DNA of 64,000 bases from Siphonodentalium dalli (GCA_032622095.1 CP136063.1:89753980-89817979); one strand, 5' to 3'; shown: positions 1 to 11,392, counted from the stretch's first letter. Notes: generated from the sequence alone by a model not told the origin. A program made the numbers and translations.

Positions 1-250
1 ACGGCCTGTAGCCCATGCTAATGGATTGAATTTTGAAATCCAAGATGGCCGATGGCAGCCATGTTTTTTTTCCAAATGACCCCAAAATGACTCGTTCCCA
101 TCTACATGTCAATGTCAACATCCATGACAAATTTCATAATAATCGGACCAAAGGTACGAACTGTAGCCCGTGCTAAAGGAAATTGTTGACGCATCACGCA
201 CACACGCACACACACACGCACACACGGATGACGGATACCAAGCCATGGCA
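1..250. repeat. Dispersed mollusc-type repeat with CA-rich tail
   Basis: It contains the block CCAAGATGGCCGATGGCAGC, a TTCCCATCTACATGTCAATG segment, GTAGCCCGTGCTAA and a CACACG-rich microsatellite ending near GATGACGGATACC. The same wording (ccaagatgg, cccatct, gatcggatga) builds the tandem region at 57.06-58.99 kb, so this is a related, cut-off copy. It has no coding content. Confidence 0.6.
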
Positions 251-459
251 ATAGCTCAAACTTTACAAAGTAAAGTTGAGCTAAAAATTAATCAAAAAAA
301 TTAATTAAAAAATCCGGTAAATTAAAAATGCACAATTAACTCATGTTATAAACAAAAAATTAATATGAACTCATTGAAAAAAAAAAATTTAATTAATTAA
401 AAACATTAAAAATTGTCATGTTTCTGATGAATGCCGCCAGTGGCGGGCTAACCTGCTAG
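251..459 (+). mobile_element. 3' end of a Helitron-like element (copy 0)
   Basis: The stretch ends with the stem-loop CCGCCAGTGGCGG, then GCTAACCTG and the terminal CTAG at 456-459, followed by T. A short GC stem about ten bases before CTRR, with insertion in front of T, is the Helitron 3' signature. The 5' part is AT-rich and uninformative, so the left boundary is approximate. Confidence 0.55.
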
Positions 460-1316
460 TCTATTCTATCTATACTATATATTTTGAGACTTCCGTATAT
501 ATATGTGTGTGTGTGTACTTCATAGAATCCAAAACGCGTGTATAGATTGAGCTCAAATTTCGTATGTAAGTGTAAAATACCACCGACACCGCCGTGGTCG
601 CGTTTTGGAGAAGCTCAGAGCAGCCGTTCTCCAGTCTCAGTCACAAAAAAACGGCACTGCGGTGGTTAATCAAGTGATAATTTAATGAGCGTTTGTTTTT
701 GACGCATCGCTATAAAGAGGGTTTGTTTACCATTCAACGTTATTAGTATCTGCAGAGAGATATACGGGATTTTGAGTGGTTTCCTATGCGGGGAGATTTA
801 TTGGATGCCATAGTACTCTTACAACATTTCTGCAATATAATTGCCTCAAAGTGTTCAGCATCATTGTTATAGTATGTATGACACTTAGGTCAGAGCTAAA
901 GGGGGGGGGGGGTAGTTAGTGTGGATATAGGCATAATGCTTCTCAGAAATCCCGGCAGACGAGATCTCGGAAACGGGTGGAGCTATCGACTTAAAATTTG
1001 GTATGTGAATGTATCTTGCCCCGGAAACGAATTTTATCGGGTCGCCGAGTCCGTGCGACGCCAGCTTCGTGCATGCGCAGACCAGATCTCGGAAACGGTG
1101 GAGCTATCGACTTGAAATTTGGTTTTTGAATAGCCCGGACAACGTCGGGCTCAACAATTTTTCATCGGGTCAGTTCTTTCCGCCCGATGTACCTTAAATC
1201 TTTTAGGGACGTGTACCATAATTTCTCTTGATTAAAAAGGCACAATTAACTCGTTGAAAAGCTAAAAAAATGTCATGTTTCTGACCAACGCCGCCAGTGG
1301 CGGGCTAACCTGCTAG
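460..1316 (+). mobile_element. Helitron-like element, copy 1
   Basis: It starts at TCTATTCTATCTATACTATA directly after the CTAG of copy 0 and ends with the same stem-loop and CTAG at 1313-1316. A TC start with a TCTATACTA-like sequence and a CTAG end fit Helitrons. The body holds the segment TTGAGCTCAAATTTCGTATG, a G12 run at 901-912, and two internal copies of GATCTCGGAAACGG followed by GGAGCTATCGACTT (about 963 and 1086). There is no Rep/helicase reading frame, so it is non-autonomous. Confidence 0.55.
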
Positions 1317-2518
1317 TACTATATATTTTGAGACTTCGTATATATGTGTGTATGTGTGTACTTCATAGAATCCAAAACGCGTGTACAGATTGAGCTCAAA
1401 CTTCCTATGTAAGTGTCAAATCCCACCGACACGACCGTGGTCGCAGTTTAGAAAAGCTCAGAGCACCCGTTCTCCAATCTCAAATCACCGCAAAGGCACG
1501 GCGTGGGTTAATCAAGTGAATATTTAATGAGCGTTTGTTTTTGACGCATCTCTATAAAGAGCGTCTGTTTGCCATTCAACGCTATTTGCATCTGCAGAGA
1601 GATATACGGAACATACATTAAATTTAAAAAACATTTGTTTCTGACCAACCCTGCGAGCACGGATGGCGCGCTTTGTTTTTACAGTATATAGTTATATACC
1701 GAAATCATCCCAGATAATCACGAATATAGCATCAGATTTCTCCCCAGATATACCGTTATAAAAAGATACTGGAATCTGCCAATCTACGGGAAATTCCAGG
1801 GAATGCCGATTGAGCTCAAACTTGCTACCCACGGGAAGTGTCATATATATGAGTGTGTCCTTTATAGACTCGAACCGATTGAGCTCAAACTTGCTAAATA
1901 AGAAAATAGCCCCCAAGCCGTAAATATCAACAACAACGATATTGCTACCTACGGGGAGCAACGTTATTAGCATCTGCAGAATTATGCAGAGAGAAAATGC
2001 TTTCCTATTTTTAGAACGCAACACATGTTTACGTCGCGTTGGTGATTGAGGTTCACAACGGGGTTAATTGACTGTCCGCTCTTTGCGACGATGAGGTTCA
2101 CGTCGGGGACTATTGACCAACACTCACAATTTCGTCTTTTGCATCAGATACCAACACCTCGACCGATCGGGACGAAACTTGGTACGTGAGTGTAATTTGA
2201 CCAGGTGGTCGTCGCTGTCGTATTGACGAGCCCGTGCGACGCCCGTGCAGCGCATGCGCAGACGAGATATCGGAAACGGGTGGAGCTATCGACTTGAAAT
2301 TTGGTATGTGAATGTATCTTGCGCCGGGTACAAATTTTATCGGGTCGCCGAGCCCGTGCGACGCCCGTGCAGCGCATGCGCAGACCAGATCTCGGAAACG
2401 GGTGGAGCTACCGGGTACAAATTTTTCTTATTGAAACGCGTGGAGCTAAAAATTAAAAAAAAATATTTCAAAAATGTCATGTTTCAGGCAAGCCGCCGGT
2501 GGCGGGCTAACCTGCTAG
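1317..2518 (+). mobile_element. Helitron-like element, copy 2
   Basis: It begins TACTATATATTTTGAGACTT immediately after the CTAG of copy 1 and ends with CCGCCGGTGGCGG and CTAG at 2515-2518. It repeats the landmarks of copy 1 (ACTTCATAGAATCCAAAACG, TATAAAGAGCG, the GGAGCTATCGACTTGAAATT modules at about 2282 and 2400) and carries an extra internal duplication around 1800-1960. The 5' TC is missing, so the true left end is uncertain. Confidence 0.5.
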
Positions 2519-3536
2519 TCTACTATATAATTTGAGACTTCCGTATCTATATATATTTGTCCTCTATAGACTCCAAAACGGCTGCATCGATTGGGCTCAA
2601 ACTTCCCATCTGAGGGTAAAAACCCACAGGAATGGTCGTCGCGGCGTTTTGGAGAAGCTCAGAGCACCCGTTCTCCACTCTCAGTCACAAAAAACGGCAC
2701 TTCGGGGGTTCGGGGTTAATAGCGTTGATAGTTAAAGAGCGTTCTTATCCGCAGTGTCATTGATAAAGAGCGTATGTGTGTAATGTGATTCTTACATCTG
2801 GGTCTGGGCGTGTGCGTGTAAGACTGTATCCAGACATGAGCGTGTTGTGTGACGGCATTCCCAACACCTAGCAGGGACAAATATCTATTAGCCAGCATCA
2901 AGGCGAGTCTTGTGATGTATTAATTCAAATGCTTTCGATCAAACAATATTCTCTGTCGCACTCACATGGTAACAAAATTACGTCGCGTTGGTGATGGGGG
3001 TGCACGGCGGGATTAATTTAAATATGTCATGTTGGTAACAATATCTAGTCGAGAATTCCTCAGACCTACATATCTTCTGGGAAATTCCAGGGAATGCATG
3101 CCCATTATCGGGCCATTGTGTGTGTCGTGGTCGCGCAATTTTAACACTTTCGAGGTAAATACACGTGGTTGTGAATTACATGTACGTCACGCCACGTGGA
3201 TCCAGGGCGGAAGTTAACCTCACCCTTCCGATGCCGCGTACGTTAGTGATACCGGAGTTATAGCGTGCGCGTTATGTTTTTTGACTGACCGCAGTGCCCG
3301 ATCCGCCGAATGTGAACATGTTATCAACTGTTACGGCAGTCCGTAGCCCACGGCAGTAAATTGTCGTGTCGAATATTGAAGCCTACTGATCAATTCAAGG
3401 TCAAATCGGGTAAAACTGGCGGATTTCGACAAAATTTTACACCTAGATGCAGCATACGTGTCTCGGAAGCTGTTGCAATTGCTTTTTCGAACAAAGCCAT
3501 GAGACGAACCACGCCAGTGGCGGGCTAACGTGCTAG
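2519..3536 (+). mobile_element. Helitron-like element, copy 3
   Basis: It begins TCTACTATATAATTTGAGAC straight after the CTAG of copy 2 and ends with CGCCAGTGGCGGGCTAACGT and CTAG at 3533-3536. The first 250 bases match copies 1 and 2 (CTCCAAAACGGCTGCATCGA, GCTCAGAGCACCCGTTCTCC). The interior after about 2900 is different sequence, as expected for a Helitron that has picked up unrelated DNA. No protein domain was recognised in it. Confidence 0.5.
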
Positions 3537-4106
3537 TATTTTATATATGAGATCTGGGGGTTCAAAAATTAAGTGGCCCTTTAATAAACAAAATATATCA
3601 CAGTATTAATAGCTAACAGCTGGTCGAAAATGGATGTCATTGTGAATGTGTCCACTGGGTTTGGAAACAGTTTTCTAAAACTTAATGATTTTCCAAGACT
3701 ATATCTACTGACTGGCGTATGACCACTTCTCAACTAATATCTCTGGCCGTCAATGTGAAGGAAACTTGATCTCCGACATTTTGTGATTGATGCACAATCT
3801 GCTGTGGTAGAATTTCATTGATATAACAATACTACCTTTATGAATAATACAACAGCTATGGTTAGCACAGCATGAGTCGAAAAGGGCAATTGCACCAGAT
3901 GAATCAATATTTGTTTGTCAATAGTCTGCAATGGTGCAATAACTCATCAAGTTAGACCAAATTTTGTTTATCACTAGCTAAGGACATCATGCAGGGGGTT
4001 GTCCTTAAAGTACTTAAACAGACATGGCTATATATAAACAAATTTGTTCGGAAATCTTCCACAAAATCTGTATGTTTTGAGATATCTCTTTAATATAGGC
4101 TCTTAC
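3537..4106. other. Non-coding stretch with one Kolobok-like end
   Basis: Near 3552-3577 lies AAAAATTAAGTGGCCCT followed by TTAA, the worn right end of the AGGCCC family described at 50798. The remainder is AT-rich unique sequence without a credible reading frame. Confidence 0.5.
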
Positions 4107-4200
4107 TCGGTGAGAGCTTTCCGATGAATGGCAACAAGCAATATTTCCGACTAAATCCTGAAAAATTTCCCATAATTCTGCTGTGGTTAAAGGGCCATAT
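4107..4200. mobile_element. Half copy of the CAGTAATGCC foldback MITE
   Basis: GAGAGCTTTCCGATGAATGG through CTGCTGTGGTTAA matches the right arm of the element at 11152-11392, but the left arm and the outer CAGTAATGCC end are gone. It is truncated and cannot fold back on itself. Confidence 0.6.
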
Positions 4201-4279
4201 ACTGGAGGCATTACATTAGGTACTATATTACAGCATAACCTCTTAATCAAATGACTTAACTGCTTTATGATACTATTAT

Positions 4280-4440
4280 TAGCAAATCTGTCAGGGGGGG
4301 GGGGTCACGCAAAAACATTCCGACACAAGGCCGGGGTGGGGGGGGGGGGGGTCGCAGCTCCTGAAAACATGTTTTTTCCGGTGTTTGCTGGTGCTTGCAA
4401 ATTTTTTCCTTTTGCCCTTTTTTGACCTAATTACAAGCTG
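4280..4440. repeat. Poly-G-bearing dispersed repeat
   Basis: G runs of ten and fourteen are embedded in gggtcacgcaaaaa and GCAGCTCCTGAAAACATG. A similar arrangement (G runs followed by gggtcc and gcaaaaac) occurs at 9.1-9.25 kb. No gene is present. Confidence 0.4.
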
Positions 4441-4626
4441 TTCAGCCTATATAATGATTGTTTTGATGTGTTATGATCTAAATAACACCTGTAGTGTACA
4501 CACAAAATACAAGGTACAGTTCCCTGTGGTCAGGTTGGCCTCAGAATTTGTTTATTGTTTGGTCCCTTCTAATACTAAGTAAACCTTCGTGAAATGTTTA
4601 ACTGCGCTGACCCACCTGGGTTGGAT

Positions 4627-5165
4627 CACAGGGACTTTGTAGAAAATATATTTATAAAATATACATAAACAATACGACAAGGGGAGACACCTGTCGGCAC
4701 CCAAAAACCACAGTAGCGTTGAATTCCGACTCGCAACACCGATTTTGGTCGTGTAAACGGCAATTTCGCGTATATTTCGACTAACAAATGTGATAGAAGC
4801 TCTCCTTACCTTGTTATATCATCAGAATAACCGTTTAAACGTGTTTTACAACATTGAGGTGGGATAAAATCACCTTGCTTGACCATCAACATGCAGGGGA
4901 AATAACTCTATCTATCATACCACAATTGGTCTCTCAGAATAGGTCCCTCTATAAGGCGGTGTATAAAAGAAATGGTAACATTTCAACCTCGCAGATCAAG
5001 ACTATCTTATATCATGTTCAACAACAATTTTAACATTTACAAGTATGCAATAATATATAATATAATAATATATAATATAATAATAGATAATAAAATATGT
5101 AATTTAATGAGACCAATAATTTAGTAGTTTACAAATTATGAATGGAGTGCTCCTAACACAAATGG
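4627..5165 (+). repeat. Left terminal inverted repeat of the Mutator-like element
   Basis: It pairs with about 7120-7622 on the other strand, with a few substitutions and small indels (for example CATTGAGGTGGGATAAAATC against its complement near 7395). It contains an AT-rich micro-repeat (TATAATATAATAATA) at 5048-5090 that is not matched in the other arm. Confidence 0.7.
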
Positions 5166-6244
5166 TTACAATACACCAAATGATTTACATAGGCCCCAGT
5201 GTTAACAAATCCCGCTGGCCTATATTCGCTGCAAAGCTTTGACCTGCACGAGTATTTGAAATTAAAGAACGTCCTTTTAGACACACAGAAATGTGCAAAA
5301 AAGTACTTGTTAACATGGTAGATCACACTGGAGCTTGACAAACGTCACACTACCCTTAAAATTGTGAAAAAAATGACATCGAAAAAAACACAAACACCTC
5401 CCATAAATTATTCGCCACTTGCACAGCCATAACCATTTACCATGTGGTTATATTTGATGGGAAACACATCTGTGCATTTTTTCGTGCACTTTTCATCCAT
5501 ATATCATTGACCATTCAGCTGCCAGAATTTTTGTTATGCTGATCCTAGCTTGGGGGTCCCAGGGGAAATCACTCTACTAATTTGTATTTGGTGTATTGTA
5601 ACCAAATGAAGGACCTCAGAACAGAACTGTGTAGTTTACTGTGTCACGTTGCATTAATAAAATATTACATATGTACTTGTTCGGGTATGTGAAACTGAAC
5701 AGATAGTATTCAGGAGCTATACCAACTGTAGGAATTTAGCATTCTACGAAGATCACCAGTAATCTGAAGCAAATGGACTGTACCACTCCATAGACAACGC
5801 GGCGATAAACTGACGAAAGTGATTTCGCCATCGAGAGTCACTGCATTCAATTAATATATAAGAATGATGGTGTTTATTGTCAATTTGGATATAATATTTG
5901 TAAAAAATACCTACTTTGAACAAGATTAATCTACATTTTTAATAGATCACCCTACTGGAGTGATCACATCACTTTAAAAACATGGAGCAGAGCCTGGCAG
6001 AGGCGACTAAAATGACATGCAGTTACATTCATGGTGCTGCACTCTGGTGTGATACCAGCAGGCAATAACTTATATGACCGAATACCGTATATTAGTCTCC
6101 AATATTGTCATTGATGATGTCGCTTACTGATTTAGACTGAAGTTTCGATTGTTTATCTTTCTCCACATTGGGACTTTCATGCATTAATTCTGCGAGTTTT
6201 AATAATATTTGGTGAACCAAATTGACGTAGAAGTGTAATAAATA

Positions 6245-6390
6245 GAGTAATCAATTAGTTCCGAGAATTACGTTAAATAATTCGCTCGAGGCATGAGACG
6301 TTTGGGTAAGAAACGCGCACTCGTTTCTTGCCGACGTCTCTCGCCTCTCGTGAATTATTTAACGTAATTCTCGGAACCAATTGATTACTC
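6245..6390. repeat. Inverted repeat inside the Mutator-like element
   Basis: GAGTAATCAATTAGTTCCGA at the left pairs with TCGGAACCAATTGATTACTC at the right. The stem continues through ACGTTAAATAATTC to a centre near CGCACTCGTTTCTTGC. It is probably an older foldback insertion nested in the element's interior. Confidence 0.65.
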
Positions 6391-7119
6391 TCTATATATT
6401 TGATGCAACTCAAGCATTTATACTAACTAGCAATCGATTTCGTTGTTTGCCAATTGTATTTCTGATTCATAATAAGTACCTGCTTGAATTTGATAATCTT
6501 CAGAGACACAAATCGAAAATGATATACATGTAGCTAACAATGTGGTAACAATTTCAGTAACTTTTTTGCACAAAACGCCATACAAAGTTATTGTCATTGT
6601 GATAAATCCACTCTACACATAGTTCTAATTTTTCATATATAACACCATATCATGCATAAGATAATTGATCATTGCAAATATATGTGCTAATTGTTTTTTC
6701 TCTCTTCTACCCAACTGTAATCCATCAGTTCATTAATCTTCTCATCATGCTCTTTATCCCTTTAGCTTAATCTACTCTTCCACTTCTCACTGACCACTAT
6801 ATGTAATCTGTTCTTTTCTGAGGAGATGGCTCTATATACGCATCTGATGCTTGTTGTCAAATCATCTTCCTCCCTTCTAGTCTCATGTGAGCCTATGCAT
6901 AGGCCTACATGTGTCATGTTTTATAATTATATGTTTTTGGGAAGAAAATCACAGGTAAGAATATTTTATATATAACAAAACGTTCAAATCAAAATATAAT
7001 ATAAACTAGTATACACTTTAATTACAACTTAAAATGTTGTATTATGATAATAAAATAACATACAACAGAAAAATATATTTTAACATCCAGACGTTACACA
7101 GTGATATTCTGTTCTTTTG

Positions 7120-7622
7120 TGAGGTCCTTCCTTTGTGTGAGGAACACTCCATTCACAATGTGCAATCTACTGAAATATTGGTCTCGTTAAATTATGTAGC
7201 ATACCTGTAAATGTTAAAATTGTTATGTTGAACATGATATAAGATAGTCTTGATCTGCGAGGTTGAAATGTTACCATTTCTTTTATACACCGCCTTATAG
7301 AGGGACCTATTCTGAGAGACCAATTGTGGTATGATAGATAGAGTTATTTCCCCTGCATGTTGATGGTCAAGCAAGGTGATTTTATCCCACCTCAAAGTTG
7401 TAAAACACGTTTAAACGGATATTCTGATGATCTAACAAGGTAAGGAGAGCTTCTATCACATTTGTTAGACGAAATATACGCAAAATTGCCGTTTACACGA
7501 CCAAAATCGGTGTTGCTAGTCGGAATTCAACGCTACTGTGGTTTTTGGGTGCCGACAGGTGTCTCCCCTTGTCGTATTGTTTATGTATATTTTATAAATA
7601 TATTTTCTACAAAGTCCCTGTG
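7120..7622 (-). repeat. Right terminal inverted repeat of the Mutator-like element
   Basis: It is the reverse complement of the left arm, from GAGGAACACTCCATTC inward to CTACAAAGTCCCTGTG at the outer end. Short frames inside it (such as one at 7192-7395) are mirrored in the other arm and are not genes. Confidence 0.7.
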
Positions 7623-7630
7623 GGTTGGAT

Positions 7631-8530
7631 AACTACTTGGTATGTAAATATATTATAATGAACTGTAAAGACAAATAAACCACATATAATTCAGTAAGTA
7701 AAATAAAATATCACATTACCACTATCTGTGGTATCAAACTGAAATTCAACTCTCCAAGTCTGATATGAAACTGAAATAATGTGTAAAATAAATGTAGAAC
7801 ATGCCTGTTCTCTAATCTATAAACATGTTTCTGGCACAAAGTTACTAATACTATAAAAGACAAACAAAAGTGCTATTCTACAGTGTTACATATCCAATTA
7901 TTAATGAACAGACATTCACATGGATCTCAATCAGTCTCAATAGCATTTTCTTAGTAAAACATGACTGTCTTTCACTTGTGAAATAATGAGATATTATTTA
8001 TTTATATGCGCTATTCTACAACCATTTAGTTATTGTTAATATTAAAATGATCCATCTAACCATGTACACTGCATATTGTAAAACAGGCAAGAAACAGTTT
8101 GATAAGTGTCTAGTCTGAAATACTTGGGTAATTTTGTGCCATAAAAATGTAATCAAAGTTTCTTGTTAAACTCATTCATGTCTTAATCCAGATTAGATCA
8201 AGATTTTGTAAGTCACTTTGCACAACGATAATTGAAACTTCACCTGAGTTTAAATTAACTTAAATAATTCTTCAATCAGCTTCAACGTTTTTCAAAATTC
8301 AATTTAGAAATGTCAGTTGAACGACATCGATGATAAAATGAAAATGAATATATCTGATACATTTTGCATAGAAAGTCACTGCTACATCTGACTCCATTAA
8401 ATCCAATAAGATCGGCGTGGATCGTTCATAGGAAACTATATTAATACCACCAGTCAAAACACTTATAAGGACACACGTCCAATGGAAATATATAGGACAT
8501 ACACTTTATGAAATACCGCATAACAAAAAG
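7631..8530. other. AT-rich stretch without recognisable content
   Basis: I see no open frame, tandem repeat or element end here beyond simple AT-rich sequence. Confidence 0.4.
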
Positions 8531-8534
8531 AGCT

Positions 8535-8870
8535 GAACTCTCAGCACAAGCAATACACTCATATGAGATTTAAAACATTTATCTAGAAAACCCCATCTCA
8601 ACCTGGGCAGCATATAATTTTCCGGTGTGTTGTGTGGTTACAACTTCACTTTAATTAGCAACTTAAAAAAATATATAAAGTAAACACGAGTGCATTTCAT
8701 GGATAAATGCACATTACACAAAGTCCAGTGCAAAGTCTGGAATAAATAATTAGATAAAATAATTATTTTTTAAAAGTTGTTTCACTGGTTGTGTCAGCTG
8801 GTTGTTTTGAGATTTTCATGATAAATGTTTTTAATCTCATGAGTGTATTGCTTGTGCTCATAGTTATAAT
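8535..8870. repeat. Inverted repeat with a spacer of about 220 bp
   Basis: AGCACAAGCAATACACTCAT (about 8539) pairs with ATGAGTGTATTGCTTGTGCT (about 8839), and the match extends inward through the ATTTAAAACATTTATC segment. No clear terminal duplication was found. Confidence 0.55.
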
Positions 8871-9099
8871 TTATTAGTATTTGAGTTTAACTGGTGGCGA
8901 AAGTACACCAAAGTTGGATGATGCTGGAAAAAACAGAATGGTCAAATTACGAATGACTGATAATTATTATATATGTTCATTCTAATTTAACCATTCTCTG
9001 TTTCTCAACATCAGCCACTTTCTTGAAATCCCAGCAGTATACAACGCTGCACCTCCATCAGAACAACTTTCAACAGCTTGATAAATTTCATTCAAATGT

Positions 9100-9437
9100 G
9101 ACTGGAAAGGGGGGGGGGGTCCCAAAACCATGAGTGGAAAAAAATATTTTTTTTGCACAAAGAGGGGGGGGGGGGTCCAAAGTGCTGCAAAAACAAATTC
9201 AGCGTTGTGTATGCAAATCTTTTCCTGACCCCCCCCCCCCCCCCCCCCCCCTGAATCTCACTACTAGTATGATTTCGTTTTTTTTTTTTTCCTTCTTATT
9301 TATTCTATTGATTTTTAGTTTCTGTTTTCTTAATTAATTATCCTATATTTTGATTTTTCAATTCGGTGAAATTTTCTGAAAAATAGGCATAAAAAATTGG
9401 CCAAAAGAATTGTCGGCCAGCGCGAACCCTGAATACA
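9100..9437. repeat. Poly-G/poly-C tracts and an old hAT-like end
   Basis: It holds G10 and G11 runs and a C run of about 22 (9231-9252) within 150 bases. It then reads ATTGGCCAAAAGAATTGTCG and GGCCAGCGCGAACCCTG, which matches the right end of the element at 12012-13828. The 67-codon + strand frame here is low-complexity proline and phenylalanine and is not a gene. Confidence 0.5.
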
Positions 9438-9603
9438 AAGTGTGTATAAAGTATTTCTTATATATATTGCCATATGTTGATCCCTGAACCAGGCAGCAGT
9501 GTGAGCAATTCAAGAAATATTGTGTATAACATTAATTTGAGGCTCGAAACTGACCTTCTTTAATCATACCTCTACATTGGAATCTAACTGCATACAGTAT
9601 GTA

Positions 9604-9822
9604 TTAAAGATTAATTGTGATGATATAAAACTGGCAATCAATAGTTTTGTTGATTCAGCAAATATATTAATCACTCGATTGGCTTTCCCAAACAAGAGAG
9701 CATCATTTTAAAAGCAAATTTCTGACACAATATGAAGCTAATGGTGAACGCTTAATGCAATATAAACCATTGTTATTTTTCAGGCGGAACTATTACTGGG
9801 TATTAGAGGGGTATGCCTGGTT
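9604..9822 (+). repeat. Direct repeat, left copy
   Basis: ATAAAACTGGCAATCAATAG, AAGCAAATTTCTGACACAAT and GAAGCTAATGGTGAACGCT recur in the same order at 10056-10277, about 452 bp downstream. The copies flank the MITE at 9826-10055 and look like a tandem duplication separated by that insertion. Confidence 0.75.
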
Positions 9823-9825
9823 TAA

Positions 9826-10055
9826 TCCTTTCGTGACGGGAGCTGCGCTGGTGCAGCATTAAAAATCCTGTGCCAGTGCATTCTCTTATAAATTCAAAAA
9901 GAGAGTGCACTGGCTTACAAGGTCACTGTAAATATTGTCAGGCCAATGTATTCTCTTATATATGCGAGGCTCTCCATGGGAGACTCGCCTTATATAAGAG
10001 AATGCATTGGCACAGGGTTTTCGCAAAATTTCAGGAAGCTCCAGTCATGGAAGGA
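9826..10055. mobile_element. piggyBac-like MITE with palindromic core
   Basis: It is flanked by TTAA on both sides (9822-9825, 10056-10059). The ends TCCTTTCGTGACGGGAGCT and AGCTCCAGTCATGGAAGGA are imperfect inverted repeats. The core carries two hairpins built on CAGTGCATTCTCTTATA and CAATGTATTCTCTTATATAT. TTAA duplication plus YYCTTT ends fit piggyBac-like elements. Short frames crossing it are hairpin artefacts. Confidence 0.7.
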
Positions 10056-10277
10056 TTAAAGGTTAATTGTGGTGATATAAAACCGGCAATCAATAGTTTT
10101 GTTGATACGGCAAATATATTAATCACTTGAATGGCTTTTCCAAACAAGAGAGCCTCATTTTAAAAGCAAATTTCTGACACAATATGAAGCTAATGGTGAA
10201 CGCTCAGGGCAATATAAACATTATAATTTTTCAGATAAAAGAGATAGTGATATTGGAGGGGTAGGCTGAATGCATTT
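10056..10277 (+). repeat. Direct repeat, right copy
   Basis: It is the second copy of 9604-9822, differing at scattered bases (ACTGGCAATC versus ACCGGCAATC, TTGATTCAGC versus TTGATACGGC). It begins at the TTAA target of the MITE. Confidence 0.75.
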
Positions 10278-10370
10278 TCCAATTCAGTTCTGATTGTACA
10301 TATATTAATTTTGATTGATGTACGATGAAGAATTCGCTGTGCAAGCCTGAGTTTAGTGTGCCTGTCATTT

Positions 10371-10660
10371 GCAGAATAAGGTCCCCAGAGGGTAAATTTA
10401 GTGACGCTATCCTGCATAGTGGGCTAGCATCACTAAATTCACCATCTGGGGACCTTATTCTGCTTAGACCTCATCTTATCTGGAAAGTTTCTTTATTATC
10501 AAATTTCTATAGAAACTTCTTCACATAGATTATATTTCTTCTTTAGTTTATTTTCTCTATATCCCCAAATTGGCAGACGACACATTGCATAATCAAGGTT
10601 CCCAATGGGTAATACACCAAAATATTTACCATTTGGGAACTTCAATCTGAGTCTATATCT
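10371..10660. repeat. Hairpin plus flank, dispersed repeat
   Basis: GCAGAATAAGGTCCCCAGAG at 10371 pairs with its near complement ending at 10462 (CTGGGGACCTTATTCTGC). The flank CCCCAAATTGGCAGACGACA follows. Hairpin and flank recur together at 24.895-25.10 kb, so this is one family rather than two chance palindromes. Confidence 0.65.
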
Positions 10661-10849
10661 CCCATAGCAGATGAGGCCATGCAGAATGTCCCCAAGGGGT
10701 GAATTTTGGTGATGCCATGGTCACAGCTGTTTTCCAATTTTTCGCACAGAAGTGAAACAAACACTCTTATTTTCTACCATATCAGGAATAGGAAACACGG
10801 AATGCTATTTTCAATGCAGTGCAAAATGGCTGTTTTTTGTTTGGGACCC

Positions 10850-11045
10850 AAACATTATGTTCAAAGTTTCATTTTTTATGACGTCAATGCGTCTTTCTGG
10901 GACATATAATGCTCGCAGAAAGGTAGTTAAACTATTTATCGACCCATTTCGATACCCGAAAAATTCCAAATCGAATATTATTAGGTGTATTTTGGATTGC
11001 AAGCATGTGGCTTTAAGAGCTGTGGGTGTTACTAAATTTATACCA
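10850..11045. repeat. Dispersed repeat shared with 21.9-22.08 kb
   Basis: GGGACATATAATGCTCG, ATTATTAGGTGTATTTTGGA and CATGTGGCTTTAA occur in the same order and spacing in both places. It is non-coding. Confidence 0.6.
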
Positions 11046-11151
11046 CGAAACTGTATTACATGTTTATATTGACAATTATGTGGAGTTTTCATCAACTTAT
11101 TTTATATATGTATGAAGTGATCATGAGGCTGTATGTATATGTGTGTGTATA

Positions 11152-11392
11152 CAGTAATGCCCTAATTAATTGACTGCTTAACCACAGCAGAATTATGGGT
11201 AACTTTTCAGGATTTAGTCAGAAATATGGCTTGTTGCCGTTCATCGGAAAGCTCTCGGGTGTTGCCATTCATCGGAAAGCTCTCCCCGAGAGCTTTCCGA
11301 TGAACGGCAACAAGCCATATTTCTGACTAAATCCTGAAAAGTTACCCATAATTCTGCTGTGGTTAAGAAGTCGATTAATTAGGGCATTACTG
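11152..11392. mobile_element. CAGTAATGCC foldback MITE, full copy
   Basis: It runs from CAGTAATGCCCTAATTAATT to its complement ending GGGCATTACTG, with TA on each side (11150-11151, 11393-11394). The element is almost one hairpin: AACTTTTCAGGATTTAGTC pairs with GACTAAATCCTGAAAAGTT. The tip holds a duplicated CATCGGAAAGCTCTC. TA target and CAGTA ends fit the Tc1/mariner-pogo group. Other copies lie at 14190, 19410, 40311, 42107 and 50334, with a half copy at 4107. Confidence 0.8.

Larger units (their letters stand above)
4627..7622. mobile_element. Long-TIR foldback DNA transposon, Mutator-like, non-autonomous
   Basis: The element starts CACAGGGACTTTGTAG and ends CTACAAAGTCCCTGTG, flanked on both sides by the 8-bp direct repeat GGTTGGAT (4619-4626 and 7623-7630). 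The two arms are inverted copies for roughly 500 bp each: the stretch with AAACGTGTTTTACAAC and ATGCAGGGGAAATAACTC on the left reappears reversed on the right. Very long TIRs with an 8-9 bp target duplication are typical of Mutator-like elements; hAT also makes 8-bp duplications but usually has short TIRs. The interior has no transposase frame. Ends and duplication are seen; the superfamily is inferred. Confidence 0.7.

Noticed and set aside
2144-2535. Arg-rich frames on both strands over the Helitron-like copies.
   Set aside because: They come from the GATCTCGGAAACGG/GTGCGACGCC internal repeats and recur shifted in each copy; no Rep or helicase motif is present.
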